Source: Thermocatellispora tengchongensis
GTDB taxonomy: Bacteria > Actinomycetota > Actinomycetes > Streptosporangiales > Streptosporangiaceae
DNA length: 64,000 bases
Direction: 5' to 3'
Assembly: GCF_014202315.1 (NCBI RefSeq)
Contig: NZ_JACHGN010000029.1
Span: 62,001-126,000 of the forward strand
Below the pieces are notes generated by a model that saw only the letters and a program-made list of their open reading frames with translations, made no database searches and had not been told where the DNA came from. How positions within the stretch are numbered: position 1 is the stretch's first letter; each line of letters opens with the position of its first letter. The position numbers and the translations under genes were made by a program. This document shows, in pieces, positions 9,784 through 20,577 of the stretch.

Positions 9784-10215
9784 TCACCGCGGCCGGCCCG
9801 GTGCGTGTCGACCTGGCTCCGGGCCGAACATCTTCTCCGGATTCATGACCGTCTTCATCATCACCGGCATCACGGTCCTGGCCACCAGGACCGAGCCTTG
9901 GCGTGGTCGCGCAGGCAACGCGCGAGCAGCACGGCGCTCTCGATGGCGAGCGCGGCGCCCTGGCCCGAGCTGTTGGACGGCGCGTGCACGGCGTCGCCGA
10001 CCAGGACCATCCGGCCCCGGCGCCAATGCGGGACGCCGGCACGATGTGCAGCGAGCCGAGGACCTGGAGCCCACCATCGGCGTAGACCTCGCGCAGCGTG
10101 CGCAGCCACTCGGCGGCGGGGGCTCCTCCCCCACTTCGTGGTCCGCGTACGCCTCGTAGCCGAGCAGGCCGGCGGGGCGGCGATGATGACCATGCTCGGA
10201 GCCGCTCTCGGGCCG
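9784..10215 (-). pseudogene. Remnant of an FAD-dependent aromatic-type monooxygenase
   Basis: Pieces of one protein are spread over different minus-strand frames. EWLRTLREVYADGGLQVLGS is followed, after a frameshift, by RGRMVLVGDAVHAPS and SSGQGAALAIESAVLLA, the FAD-binding GDA-H motif and following helix of PheA/TetX-like monooxygenases. After another shift comes a C-terminal piece with MPVMMKTVMNPEKMFGPE. The N-terminal Rossmann GxGxxG region and most of the substrate domain are gone. At least two frameshifts plus deletions make it non-functional. It borders the lower-GC HEPN/ATPase pair, which suggests past rearrangement here. Confidence 0.75.
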
Positions 10216-10290
10216 ACCGTCTCGGCACGGATGCCCCTTGTCGTCAATAGCGGCCCGGCGACCGCAACGGTTTCACTACCATGAGCGACC

Positions 10291-10701
10291 GTGGCCGTAG
10301 ACGTCGGCAGAAACCAGCTACGCGCGAGTTTCGGCACCCATACGAAAACCGTGGAATCCATGATGGAAGGAGCGCCGGCGGCGCTCCTCCTCTTCTACGG
10401 CGTGGAGTGCGGCCTGAAAGCCGCGATACTCAGCCGAAACGGCTACAAGGACACCTCCCACCTGCCCGAGCAGCTACGGAACCACGATCTGCACCGTCTC
10501 GCCAAGGAACTGAAACTGCCACCCGAGGTGTGCAACCGGATGCGGTCGTGCCCCAGCCAGAACGGCCGGGGACACGTGGCGTTCGCCGAGTTGCACCAGG
10601 CCTGGCGGTACGGACACACGCTCCGGAAAGCGGAGGAGGAGCAGGCCGTGGCCTCGTTGCACGAGCTGATCGCCTGGTGTCGGCGAGAATTGGGGATGTG
10701 A
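10291..10701 (+). CDS. HEPN-like small protein
   Basis: A 136-residue, mostly helical protein with a GTG start. VECGLKAAILSRNGY (residues 38-52) followed by HDLHRLAKEL resembles HEPN-domain proteins, which often have a conserved Glu-x2-LKA helix and a later HDL-x2-L. RNHDLH (Arg63-Asn64 to His68) fits the R-x4-6-H pattern of HEPN ribonucleases, although its position is earlier than in most family members. The stop codon overlaps the GTG start of the large ATPase gene (GTGA), so the two are almost certainly co-translated. HEPN proteins act as toxins or RNA cleavage effectors in many conflict systems; that role here is inference. Confidence 0.6.
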   Translation: MAVDVGRNQLRASFGTHTKTVESMMEGAPAALLLFYGVECGLKAAILSRNGYKDTSHLPEQLRNHDLHRLAKELKLPPEVCNRMRSCPSQNGRGHVAFAELHQAWRYGHTLRKAEEEQAVASLHELIAWCRRELGM

Positions 10702-13415
10702 TCGTGCCAGACCGGGAGATCGCGGTTCCCGAACACCTCTACACCTGGGTCGATGTGGACGCCCACCTGGCGATACTCGCGGCCAGAAACCAGTGGCCCC
10801 AGTGGCTCCAGGAGTGCGACGCCTTCTGGGACGGCCTTCAGGTGACCGTCGACCCGAGAACGTCGCAGGGAGAGGCTCTGGACTGGCTCGGCGACCGGTT
10901 CGGGGTCGGTTCCATCGTCCGCGACCAGGGGAGCCATTTCCTCCGGCTGGACGACGTCCCTGGACGCCCCTCCACGCGGCTGTTGCCTATCATGATCCAT
11001 CATGGCGAGCACGCCGCGCCGAGGCGCGAACCCCGCTGGCGGGAGCGCCGGATCGTACGCGCCCTAGGGGAACCGCTTCCTCCTCCCGAGGCCGGGTTCG
11101 CCGGAGGGGTGCGGATCGCCGCGATGCACTCCTTCAAGGGCGGTGTGGGACGCACGTTGCACGCGGTCGCGCTGGCCGACGGCATCGCACAGCGTGGAGG
11201 CCGGGTGCTCCTCGTGGACGCCGACCTGGAGGCGCCCGGCATCACCTGGATGTTCACCTCCCACGGCCGGCGCGTCGACTTCAGCTACGAGGACTTCCTC
11301 GCCCTCCTGCACTCCTCGGAGGACGGCCGTCCCACCGAGGCCGTGACACTCGGCGCGGCCTACCTGCCGAACCAGGCGATCGACGGCGTGATCGTGATGC
11401 CGACACGGCGCTCACTCCGCGACATCGCGCCCCCGCGGCTCGAACCGACCGACCTGCTCACCCCCGGCCGGTCGATCTACTACCTGACCGAGTCTCTCGC
11501 CGAACTGGCCGAACGCCTCGGCGCGTCCACGGTCCTGCTCGACCTGCGCGCCGGGGGCAGTGAGCTGTCGGCCCCCGTCCTGCTCGACTCCCGCGTGCAG
11601 CGGATCTTCGTCACCAGCATCAGCAACCAGTCGCTCCGCGGCACCGCGCGCCTGATCAGGGAACTCGGACGACGCGCGCCGTCACGGCGGATCGACCCAC
11701 CTAGTGCGGCCCTCATCACGCAGTTCCGCGAGCCTGGACACAAGGAACTGGTGCTCGAAGCCGCCGCGCTGCTTCGTGACGCCATCTCCACGACGCTCGG
11801 CCCCGAACTGCGGGAGCATGAGGACCGCATCGTGGACGTCGATATCACGCTGGAGCCGCTGCTGAGCGTCTTCCAGGATCGCCTCCTCGCCCTACCCGGC
11901 TCGTGGGAATCCGTGATCGACCTGCTGCGGCGCCAGCAGGTCACCGACATCATGGCACCCCTGGCCGAGGAACTCGCGCCCCCGCAGGCGCCCGTTGTGC
12001 CCGAAGGCGAGGACTCGGCTCCGGCGACGAGGGAGAATCCCCTGGCTCCTCGCCGGGAGACCCTGGCTCATTTCGCCAGAAGGCTGGCCTACGCCGAGAC
12101 GGCGGACGACACGGCGTTCCTGCCCACCGAATCCCTGCGGAACCTGCTGATCTCGCACCGCACCGAGCCTCCTCTGTGCGTCGTGGCGGGCGCCAAGGGT
12201 TCGGGCAAGACCTTCACCCAGGTCCAGATGTGCTTCCGGCAGACCTGGCAAAAGTACGCCGATGCCGTCGGAGTCCCAGGTGTGACCTTGGACGCCCGGC
12301 TCGCCCCGGTGTTCGTCTCGAAGAACATCAAGGACAGCACGTTCGCCAGAATCCGCGAGGTTCAACGGGGCGCGTCTTTGGAACGTCAGCCCGCAGATCA
12401 GCTCGCCCTACGCGATCTGATCGACGACGCCCTACGCTCGGAACGGTCCGACCTGGAGTGGCGGCGAACCTGGCTTACCTGCATGGCGAAGGCGGTCGGA
12501 ATCGACACCTCGCCGGACGAGGTCGAGAGGGACCTCGCCGAATTCGGCGCGGCCCACAACAGAATCTTCCTCATCGACGGTCTGGAGGACCTGCTCCAGG
12601 ATTTCTCGCACAATGCCGCACAGCGGCAGGCGCTGGGCGTCCTCCTGGTCGACTGCCTGGAATGGCTGCGCAGCCTGCGCGGCAGACCGCTCGGGCTGGT
12701 GATCTTCGTACGGCGCGACCTCGTTCAGGCGGCCATTCGCCAGAACTACGGACAGTTCCTCGCCAGGTACAGCGAGTTCGAGCTCAAGTGGAATCCGGCG
12801 GAAGCGCTACGCCTCGCCCTGTGGGTCGCCAAGCACTCCGGAGCCCTTAGTGATCTCACCGACGATGAGGTGGTGCACGCGAAGGATGAGGACCTCAGCA
12901 GGTATCTGACCCCGGTCTGGGGCGAGAAGATGGGATCGCCCCATTCCCGGGAGGCCCGCTCCGACGGATGGTTCCTGGCCGCGCTCTCCGACTTCAACGG
13001 ACAGATCCAGGCGCGCGACATCGTCACCTTCCTCGCGGAATCCGCCGCGCTCTCCGTGGCCGACGTCCGGTACTCGAACCGCTTGCTGACACCGGCCGCG
13101 ATGAGGAGAGCACTCGTAAGCTGCAGCAAAGAGAAGATCAAGGCCATCGGCGACGAGAGCCCCAAGGTGGGGGAACTCCTCAAGACCCTGGACACCCTGG
13201 AAGCCGACAAGAAGCGCATTCCATTCAGCCCCGACTCCGTCCGCCTTTCCAGCGAAGAGCTGGGCATCCTGGCCGCCAACGGCGTGGTATTCCGCGAAGA
13301 GGACCAGTACTGGATTCCCGAGATCTTCCGCCACGGCCTGTCCTTCAAGGCCACCGGCCGCCCGAAGATCCTGGCCATCGCCAACCTGGTTCGCCAACGG
13401 AACAACCTCGACTGA
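10698..13415 (+). CDS. KGGVGR-type MinD-like ATPase fused to a second P-loop NTPase
   Basis: The GTG start overlaps the stop of the HEPN-like gene; in-frame sequence upstream of it is only a shadow of that gene. The 905-residue protein has a ~130-residue N-terminal region that I do not recognise. A SIMIBI/MinD-like ATPase follows, with deviant Walker A KGGVGRT (residues 147-153) and VLLVDADLEAPG. A second NTPase has Walker A GAKGSGKT (498-505) and Walker B RIFLIDGLEDL (622-632; Asp627, Glu630). The last ~200 residues look like a helical, winged-helix-like region. Lysine and AT-rich codons are commoner than in neighbours. KGGVGR-motif ATPases are known from predicted NTP-dependent conflict systems; a defence role is inferred, not shown. 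Confidence 0.75.
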   Translation: MIVPDREIAVPEHLYTWVDVDAHLAILAARNQWPQWLQECDAFWDGLQVTVDPRTSQGEALDWLGDRFGVGSIVRDQGSHFLRLDDVPGRPSTRLLPIMIHHGEHAAPRREPRWRERRIVRALGEPLPPPEAGFAGGVRIAAMHSFKGGVGRTLHAVALADGIAQRGGRVLLVDADLEAPGITWMFTSHGRRVDFSYEDFLALLHSSEDGRPTEAVTLGAAYLPNQAIDGVIVMPTRRSLRDIAPPRLEPTDLLTPGRSIYYLTESLAELAERLGASTVLLDLRAGGSELSAPVLLDSRVQRIFVTSISNQSLRGTARLIRELGRRAPSRRIDPPSAALITQFREPGHKELVLEAAALLRDAISTTLGPELREHEDRIVDVDITLEPLLSVFQDRLLALPGSWESVIDLLRRQQVTDIMAPLAEELAPPQAPVVPEGEDSAPATRENPLAPRRETLAHFARRLAYAETADDTAFLPTESLRNLLISHRTEPPLCVVAGAKGSGKTFTQVQMCFRQTWQKYADAVGVPGVTLDARLAPVFVSKNIKDSTFARIREVQRGASLERQPADQLALRDLIDDALRSERSDLEWRRTWLTCMAKAVGIDTSPDEVERDLAEFGAAHNRIFLIDGLEDLLQDFSHNAAQRQALGVLLVDCLEWLRSLRGRPLGLVIFVRRDLVQAAIRQNYGQFLARYSEFELKWNPAEALRLALWVAKHSGALSDLTDDEVVHAKDEDLSRYLTPVWGEKMGSPHSREARSDGWFLAALSDFNGQIQARDIVTFLAESAALSVADVRYSNRLLTPAAMRRALVSCSKEKIKAIGDESPKVGELLKTLDTLEADKKRIPFSPDSVRLSSEELGILAANGVVFREEDQYWIPEIFRHGLSFKATGRPKILAIANLVRQRNNLD

Positions 13416-13879
13416 GGTCGGCGGGACGGGGGTTGTCGACTCCTGGTCGTTCCCATCTCAGGCCCGGCCGCCACCGCCCTCTGCAAAGGCCGTGCGCCTC
13501 AGCCTCGGATCCGCCACCACCCGACCCGCCCGAGTCGGCGCCTCACGCTCGCTCACCCCAACCCCCGCCTTATACACGTCACCGGAGCCGTCGGCCACCC
13601 ACTTCACCCCGGCCACCGGTCCACCGATCTCAGCGCAACCACCACCCCCGCCAGTTGGGTGATCATAGGTGGTGGGGAACAGCTTGGGGAGTGGGCGCCA
13701 GCGTCGGGCGTCAGCCCGACACTCGGAAGAACGGCCGAGCGTCAGCGAGGGCCGCTGGCGCGCGGGACGCGCGCGCCGGGTGGGCGCCAGGCGGGCGATC
13801 AGAGGTAGGCGGCAACGGGTGGGCGCCAGGCGGGTGATCAGAGGTAGGCGGCAACGGGTGGGAGCGGGTGGGCGGGATT
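13416..13879. other. Gene-free spacer between the ATPase gene and glpD
   Basis: This 464-bp spacer lies between convergent genes. I find no credible gene in it. Near its right end is a 39-bp direct repeat. The rest is GC-rich with no clear hairpin next to either stop codon. Confidence 0.6.
13778..13855. repeat. 39-bp direct repeat, two copies
   Basis: Two adjacent copies of a 39-bp unit (beginning GGGTGGGCGCCAGGCGGG and ending GGTAGGCGGCAAC) differ at a single base. They lie just downstream of glpD. Confidence 0.85.
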
Positions 13880-15607
13880 TCAGTCTGAGGCGACGGGGAC
13901 TATCTCCGGGGCGCCCATTCTTATCGCGTCCGCTTCCTGGTCGGTGTCCTGTTCCTGGCTGGCGCGTTCGGCCTCCACGCGCTTGGTGTAGTACTCCACC
14001 TCGCGTTTCACCTGTTCCGCGTCCCACTCCAGTGGGCCGGCCAGCAGTTCGGCGGCCTCTTGGGCCACGGCCACGCCCCTGTGGAAGGTCTCGATGCTGA
14101 TGTGCGTACGCCGGGTGAGCACGTCGTTCAGGTGCCGGGCGCCCTCGTGGGTCGCGGCGTACACGATCTCGGCCCGCAGGTAGTCGTCGGCGCCCGACAG
14201 CGGGCCCGCCAGGTCGGGGCGGTCGGCGATCAGGGTCAGGACCTCTTCGATGAGGGAGCCGTACCGTTGCAAAAGGTGTTCGATGCGGGCCACGTGCAGG
14301 CCCGACTCGCGGGCGAGGCGGTGGCGGGAGTTCCACAGGGCCTGGTAGCCCTCGGCGCCGGCCAGGGGGATGCGGTCGGTGCAGGACGGCGGGACACGCT
14401 GGGCCAGGCCGTGGGCCACGGCGTCCACGGCGTCGCGGGCCATGACCCGGTACGTCGTGTACTTGCCGCCGGCGATCATGACCAGGCCGGGCACCGGGTG
14501 GGCCACGACGTGCTCGCGGGAGAGTTTGGAGGTCTCGTCCGACTCGCCGGCCAGCAGCGGGCGCAGGCCGGCGTACACGCCCTCGACGTCGTCGCGGGTC
14601 AGCGGGACCGACAGGACGCTGTTGACGTGGTCGAGCACGTAGTCGATGTCGGAGCGCGAGGCGGCGGGGTGGGCCTTGTCCAGGGACCATTCGGTGTCGG
14701 TGGTGCCGATGATCCAGTGGCGGCCCCACGGGATCACGAACAGCACCGACTTCTCCGTACGCAGGATCACCCCGGTGTAGGAGTGGATGCGGTCGCGCGG
14801 CACCACCAGGTGCACGCCCTTGGAGGCGCGTACGTGGATCTGGCCGCGCCCGCCGACCAGGGCCTGGATGTCGTCGGTCCACACGCCGGTGGCGTTGACG
14901 ACCTGGCGGGCGCGGACCTCCAGCTCCTCGCCGGCCTCCAGGTCGCGCACGCGTACGCCGGTGACGCGCTCGCCCTCGCGCAGGAACCCGACCACCTGGG
15001 AGCGGGAGGCGACATGCGCCCCGTACGCCGCCGCCGTGCGCAGCATCGTCATGACGTAGCGGGCGTCGTCCACCTGGGCGTCCCAGTACTGGATGGCGCC
15101 GGTGAACGCGCTGCGGCGCAGGGCGGGGGCGAGGCGCAGCGCCCGCTTCCTGGACAGGTGGCGGTGGCCCGGCACGCCGCGGGTGAAGCCGAAGGAGAAG
15201 CCGAGCGAGTCGTACAGGACCAGCCCGGCCCCGACGTACGGCCGCTCCCAGCCGAGGTGCGTCAGCGGGAACAGGAACGGCACCGCGCGCACCAGGTGCG
15301 GCGCGATGCGCTGGAGCAGTAGCGCGCGCTCCTGCAATGCCTCGCGGACCAGGTCGAAGTTGAGCTGCTCCAGGTAGCGCAGGCCGCCGTGGATGAGCTT
15401 GGAGGAGCGCGACGAGGTGCCGGAGGCGAAGTCGCGCGCCTCCACCAGGCCGACGCTGAGCCCGCGGGTGGCCGCGTCGAGCGCGACCCCCGCGCCGACC
15501 ACGCCCCCGCCGACCACGACCACGTCGAGCTCCTGAGCGGCCATTTGCGCCAGGGCGGCCGACCTCTCGGCCGGGCCGAGCCTCGCGGTGCCCATGTGCG
15601 CCGTCAT
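13880..15607 (-). CDS. glpD: Glycerol-3-phosphate dehydrogenase (FAD-dependent)
   Basis: A 575-residue protein that oxidises sn-glycerol 3-phosphate to dihydroxyacetone phosphate at the membrane and feeds electrons to the quinone pool. The FAD-binding GGGVVGAG (residues 33-40) opens the Rossmann fold. ASGTSSRSSKLIHGGLRYLE is the family signature, and IPWGRHWIIGTTDTEW lies in the substrate domain. A C-terminal helical domain (PSCTDRIPLAGAEGY onward) completes the usual length. The ATG at 15607 is preferred over one 33 bp upstream because AGGAG sits 6 nt before it. The DeoR-type regulator gene lies 126 bp upstream on the same strand and may control it. Confidence 0.95.
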   Translation of the reverse strand: MTAHMGTARLGPAERSAALAQMAAQELDVVVVGGGVVGAGVALDAATRGLSVGLVEARDFASGTSSRSSKLIHGGLRYLEQLNFDLVREALQERALLLQRIAPHLVRAVPFLFPLTHLGWERPYVGAGLVLYDSLGFSFGFTRGVPGHRHLSRKRALRLAPALRRSAFTGAIQYWDAQVDDARYVMTMLRTAAAYGAHVASRSQVVGFLREGERVTGVRVRDLEAGEELEVRARQVVNATGVWTDDIQALVGGRGQIHVRASKGVHLVVPRDRIHSYTGVILRTEKSVLFVIPWGRHWIIGTTDTEWSLDKAHPAASRSDIDYVLDHVNSVLSVPLTRDDVEGVYAGLRPLLAGESDETSKLSREHVVAHPVPGLVMIAGGKYTTYRVMARDAVDAVAHGLAQRVPPSCTDRIPLAGAEGYQALWNSRHRLARESGLHVARIEHLLQRYGSLIEEVLTLIADRPDLAGPLSGADDYLRAEIVYAATHEGARHLNDVLTRRTHISIETFHRGVAVAQEAAELLAGPLEWDAEQVKREVEYYTKRVEAERASQEQDTDQEADAIRMGAPEIVPVASD

Positions 15608-15733
15608 GCCGGTCTCCTGCTCCCCCGAGTACGCGTCCATCCCCTTGCCCCTGCCTTTGTACCCGTTACGTCCCGCGCTATCTACCGGTGGGTAGCCGGC
15701 GGGCGGTGACGTTCGCCACCCCGCCCGGCTCGA

Positions 15734-16516
15734 TCAGGCCCGGATGACGGTGACTCCGGCCTCCTCGTACGCCGCCGCGTCCTCGCCGGGCAGGCGCTCG
15801 TCGGTGACCAGGACGTCGATCTCCGACAGCGGGCAGATACGGGCGAAGGCCCGCGCGCCCACCTTGCTGGCGTCGGCCACCACGACCACGCGGGCCGCCC
15901 GGGAGATCATCATGGCGGTCACGCCCGCCTCGCCCTCGTGATGGGTGGCCGCGCCGTCGCGTAAGTTGATCGCGTTCACGCCGATGAAGGCGAGGTCCAG
16001 GGTGACCTGCTCGATCACGCCGGAGACGAGCGGGCCGATCAGCTCATACGACTGCGGGCGCGCGACCCCGCCGGTCATGACGATCTTGATGTGCCGGCGC
16101 ACGGCCAGCTCGCCGGCGATGTTCAGGGCGTTGGTCACGATGGTGACGGGCGGCACGGTGCCGGCGTTGAGGTCGGCGCGGGTGGCGAGCGTGCGGGCCA
16201 GCTCGGAGGTGGTGGTGCCGCCGTTCATGCCGACGACGGCGCCGGGGGCGATCAGCTCGGCCGCCGCCAGGGCGATGCGCTGCTTCTCCTTGGCGTCGCG
16301 GGCGGTCTTGTAGCGCAGCGGGAGGTCGTAGCTGACGCTCTGGGCGACCGCGCCGCCGCGGGTGCGCATGAGCATCTGCTGCTCGGCGAGCTGGTCGAAG
16401 TCGCGTCGGATGGTGGCGGTGGACACGCGCAGCGAGGCGGCGGCGTCCTCCACCGACAGGCGTCCCTCCTGCGCAAGGAGTTCCAGTATCGCGTTCCAGC
16501 GCTCGTAACGAGCCAC
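15734..16516 (-). CDS. DeoR-family sugar-metabolism repressor
   Basis: A 260-residue protein. The N-terminal winged helix (RLSVEDAAASLRVSTATIRRDF, residues ~19-40) carries the invariant TIRRD of DeoR repressors. The C-terminal DeoRC sugar-phosphate sensor has GMNGGTTTSEL and KVGARAFARICPLSEIDVLVTD. It is divergent from nagA, whose start is 180 bp away, and upstream of glpD. It could therefore be a GlpR-type or an AgaR-type regulator. The phosphorylated sugar it senses cannot be read from sequence alone. Confidence 0.9.
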   Translation of the reverse strand: MARYERWNAILELLAQEGRLSVEDAAASLRVSTATIRRDFDQLAEQQMLMRTRGGAVAQSVSYDLPLRYKTARDAKEKQRIALAAAELIAPGAVVGMNGGTTTSELARTLATRADLNAGTVPPVTIVTNALNIAGELAVRRHIKIVMTGGVARPQSYELIGPLVSGVIEQVTLDLAFIGVNAINLRDGAATHHEGEAGVTAMMISRAARVVVVADASKVGARAFARICPLSEIDVLVTDERLPGEDAAAYEEAGVTVIRA

Positions 16517-16695
16517 CTGTTCACAACCTCCTCGACGGCCAGGTCGTCAAGCGTGGCACAGAACAGATCGACATCTTGTCACAATGAGCGAAGATGCGGG
16601 CTATCCCGGTTCAGGTGACATTTCTCGGCACCCGGGTGCAGCCGCGGCCCTGTTCCCGGGCGCGTCGGGTCAGTGGATCTGTGATCCTTTCCTCT

Positions 16696-17829
16696 ATGAG
16701 CATCACACTCGTCGACGCCCGTATCGTGACGCCGGAGGACGTGCACGACGGCTGGCTGACCATCGAGGACGGCCGCATCACCCACGTCGGCCGGGGCGCC
16801 GCCCCCGGCGCCGGGCTGAGCCTCGGCGGCCGGTACGTCGTGCCGGGCTTCGTGGACCAGCACAACCACGGCGGGGCGGGGGCGTCCTTCCCGGCGGGCG
16901 ACCCGGAGGAGGCCCGGCGCGCCGTGGCGTTCCACCTGGGCCACGGCACCACCACCGTGGTGGCCAGCCTGGTCACCGGCCCGCTGGAGGAGCTGGCGCG
17001 CGCCGCGTCCGCGCTGGCCGACCTGTGCGAGGAGGGCGTGCTGGCCGGGGTGCACTTCGAGGGCCCGTACATCTCCGCGGCGCGGTGCGGGGCGCACGAC
17101 CCGGCCCTGCTGCGTACGCCCGACCGGGCCGAGGTCGCCGGGCTGGTGAAGGCGGCGCGCGGGCACGCCCGGATGCTCACGATCGCCCCCGAGCTGCCCG
17201 GGGCGCTCGATGTCGTCCGCGACCTGGTGGACGCCGGGGTCGTCGCCGCCCTCGGGCACAGCGACGCCACCCATGACCAGACGCTGGCCGGGATCGAGGC
17301 GGGCGGCACCGTCGCCACCCACCTGTACAACGCCATGCCGTCGCTGCACCATCGCGACCCGGGGCCGATCGCCGCGCTGCTCCAGGACGAGCGGGTGACG
17401 GTGGAGCTGATCAACGACGGCGTGCACGTGCATCCGGCGATGGTGCGCCTGGCGTACTCGGTGGCGGGGGCGGGTCGTACGGCGCTGGTCACCGACGCGA
17501 TGGCGGCCACGGGCGTGGGCGACGGGTCGTACCGGCTGGGGAACCTGGCCGTGGAGGTCAAGGACGGCGTGGCCCGGCTGGCCGAGGGCGGCTCCATCGC
17601 GGGCAGCACGCTCACCATGGACGTCGCCTTCCGGCGCGCGGTCAGGCTGTGCGGCCTGTCGTTGCCGGAGGCGGCGCGGGCGGCCTCGCTGACCCCCGCG
17701 CGCCTGCTCGGCCTGGACGACCGGGTCGGCTCGGTGACCACCGGCAAGGACGCCGACCTGGTGGTGCTGGACGAGGAGCTGACGGTGACCGGCGTGATGA
17801 AGCGGGGCGCCTGGCACGTGGGCCCCTGA
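16696..17829 (+). CDS. nagA: N-acetylglucosamine-6-phosphate deacetylase
   Basis: A 377-residue amidohydrolase that removes the acetyl group from GlcNAc-6-P, the first committed step of amino-sugar breakdown and cell-wall recycling. Metal-ligand motif DQHNHGG (His56, His58), HFEGPYIS, LGHSDATHDQ, THLYNAM and the catalytic Asp in LVTDAMAATG are in the expected order. ATG 16696 gives the usual MSITLVDAR beginning; an in-frame GTG 15 bp upstream is possible but no ribosome site favours it. The gene ends 22 bp from the convergent guaB3, with a shared hairpin. Confidence 0.93.
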   Translation: MSITLVDARIVTPEDVHDGWLTIEDGRITHVGRGAAPGAGLSLGGRYVVPGFVDQHNHGGAGASFPAGDPEEARRAVAFHLGHGTTTVVASLVTGPLEELARAASALADLCEEGVLAGVHFEGPYISAARCGAHDPALLRTPDRAEVAGLVKAARGHARMLTIAPELPGALDVVRDLVDAGVVAALGHSDATHDQTLAGIEAGGTVATHLYNAMPSLHHRDPGPIAALLQDERVTVELINDGVHVHPAMVRLAYSVAGAGRTALVTDAMAATGVGDGSYRLGNLAVEVKDGVARLAEGGSIAGSTLTMDVAFRRAVRLCGLSLPEAARAASLTPARLLGLDDRVGSVTTGKDADLVVLDEELTVTGVMKRGAWHVGP

Positions 17830-17841
17830 GCGGGGCCCACG
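17817..17841. terminator. Bidirectional hairpin between nagA and guaB3
   Basis: A perfect 10-bp inverted repeat (CGTGGGCCCC / GGGGCCCACG) with a 5-nt loop. The nagA TGA stop codon straddles the left arm and loop. It should end both convergent transcripts. Confidence 0.75.
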
Positions 17842-17851
17842 GCGCGGGCGG

Positions 17852-18970
17852 TCAGCGCTGCTGCGGGGCGACCACGACCTCGACCCGCTGGAACTCCTTG
17901 ATGTCGGAGTAGCCGGCGGTGGCCATGGTGCGCTTGAGCGCGCCCATGAGGTTCATCGAGCCGTCGGCGCGCGAGGAGGGGCCGTGCAGGATCTCCTCCA
18001 GCGTGCCGATGCGCTCGAACTCCACCCGGCGCCCGCGCGGCAGCTCGGGGTGCTGGGCCTCCGAGCCCCAGTGGAAGCCGTGGCCGGGCGCCTCGTACGC
18101 CCGCGCCAGCGGCGAGCCGACCATCACCGCGTCGGCGCCGCAGGCGATGGCCTTGGCGATGTCGCCGGAGGTGCCCATGCTGCCGTCGGCGATGACGTGG
18201 ACGTAGCGCCCGCCCGACTCGTCCATGTAGTCGCGGCGGGCCGCGGCCACGTCGGAGATCGCGGTGGCCATCGGCACCGCGACGCCCAGGACGGTGCGGG
18301 TGGTGTGCCCGGCGCCGCCGCCGAAGCCGACCAGCACGCCGGCCGCGCCGGTGCGCATCAGGTGCAGCGCGGCGGTGTAGGTGGCGCACCCGCCGACGAT
18401 CACCGGGACGTCCAGCTCGTAGATGAACTGCTTGAGGTTCAGCGGCTCGGCGCGGCCCGAGACGTGCTCGGCCGAGACGGTGGTGCCGCGGATGACGAAG
18501 ATGTCGACGCCCGCGTCGATCACGGCCTTGTGGTGCTGGATCGTCCGCTGCGGCGACAGGCGCACCGCCGTGGTGACGCCGCCGGCGCGGATCTCCTCGA
18601 TCCGGCGGCCGATCAGCTCGTCGCTGATCGGCGCGCTGTAGATCTGCTGGAGGCGGCGGGTCGCGGCCTCGCCCTCAAGCTCGGCGACCTCGGCCAGCAG
18701 CGGCTCGGGGTCCTCGTAGCGGGTCCACAGGCCCTCCAGGTCGAGCACGGCGAGCCCGCCGAGCCGGCCCACCTCGATCGCGGTCTTCGGCGAGACCACG
18801 CTGTCCATCGGGCTGACCACCATGGGCAGCTCGAACCGGTAGGCGTCGATCTGCCAGGCGATCGAGACCTCCTCGGGGTCGCGGGTGCGCCGCGACGGCA
18901 CGATCCCGATCTCGTCCAGCGAGTACGCCCGGCGCCCGCTCTTGCCTCGGCCGATCTCCACCTGAGTCAT
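17852..18970 (-). CDS. guaB3: GuaB3 family IMP dehydrogenase-related protein
   Basis: A 372-residue protein of the actinobacterial GuaB3 family, found beside guaB as here. The (beta/alpha)8 barrel is recognisable (MVVSPMDSVVSP, GAAGVLVGFGGGAGHTTRTVLG, VIADGSMGTSGDIAKAIACGADAVMVGS). There are no CBS domains. The usual G-S-x-C-x-T catalytic-cysteine loop of IMP dehydrogenase is not present where expected. Some family members have been linked to GMP reductase activity; I cannot assign the reaction from sequence. It lies 40 bp downstream of guaB and is probably in the same operon. Confidence 0.9.
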   Translation of the reverse strand: MTQVEIGRGKSGRRAYSLDEIGIVPSRRTRDPEEVSIAWQIDAYRFELPMVVSPMDSVVSPKTAIEVGRLGGLAVLDLEGLWTRYEDPEPLLAEVAELEGEAATRRLQQIYSAPISDELIGRRIEEIRAGGVTTAVRLSPQRTIQHHKAVIDAGVDIFVIRGTTVSAEHVSGRAEPLNLKQFIYELDVPVIVGGCATYTAALHLMRTGAAGVLVGFGGGAGHTTRTVLGVAVPMATAISDVAAARRDYMDESGGRYVHVIADGSMGTSGDIAKAIACGADAVMVGSPLARAYEAPGHGFHWGSEAQHPELPRGRRVEFERIGTLEEILHGPSSRADGSMNLMGALKRTMATAGYSDIKEFQRVEVVVAPQQR

Positions 18971-19010
18971 GTCCGTCCTAAAAACCTCGTGCGTGTACCA
19001 CCGGATGACC

Positions 19011-20549
<1,539 letters not shown>

Positions 20550-20577
20550 TTAGTGCCCCCACATCGATGGCCGCCCG

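Noticed and set aside
10281..10697. An N-terminal extension of the dual-NTPase gene starting at the ATG at 10281
   Set aside because: That segment is an out-of-frame shadow of the HEPN-like gene, with Arg/Gly-rich composition; the GTG overlapping the HEPN stop codon is the sensible start.
13416..13879. A minus-strand gene continuing past the glpD stop codon
   Set aside because: glpD ends normally for its family; the extended frame is in a different phase and lacks any recognisable motif.
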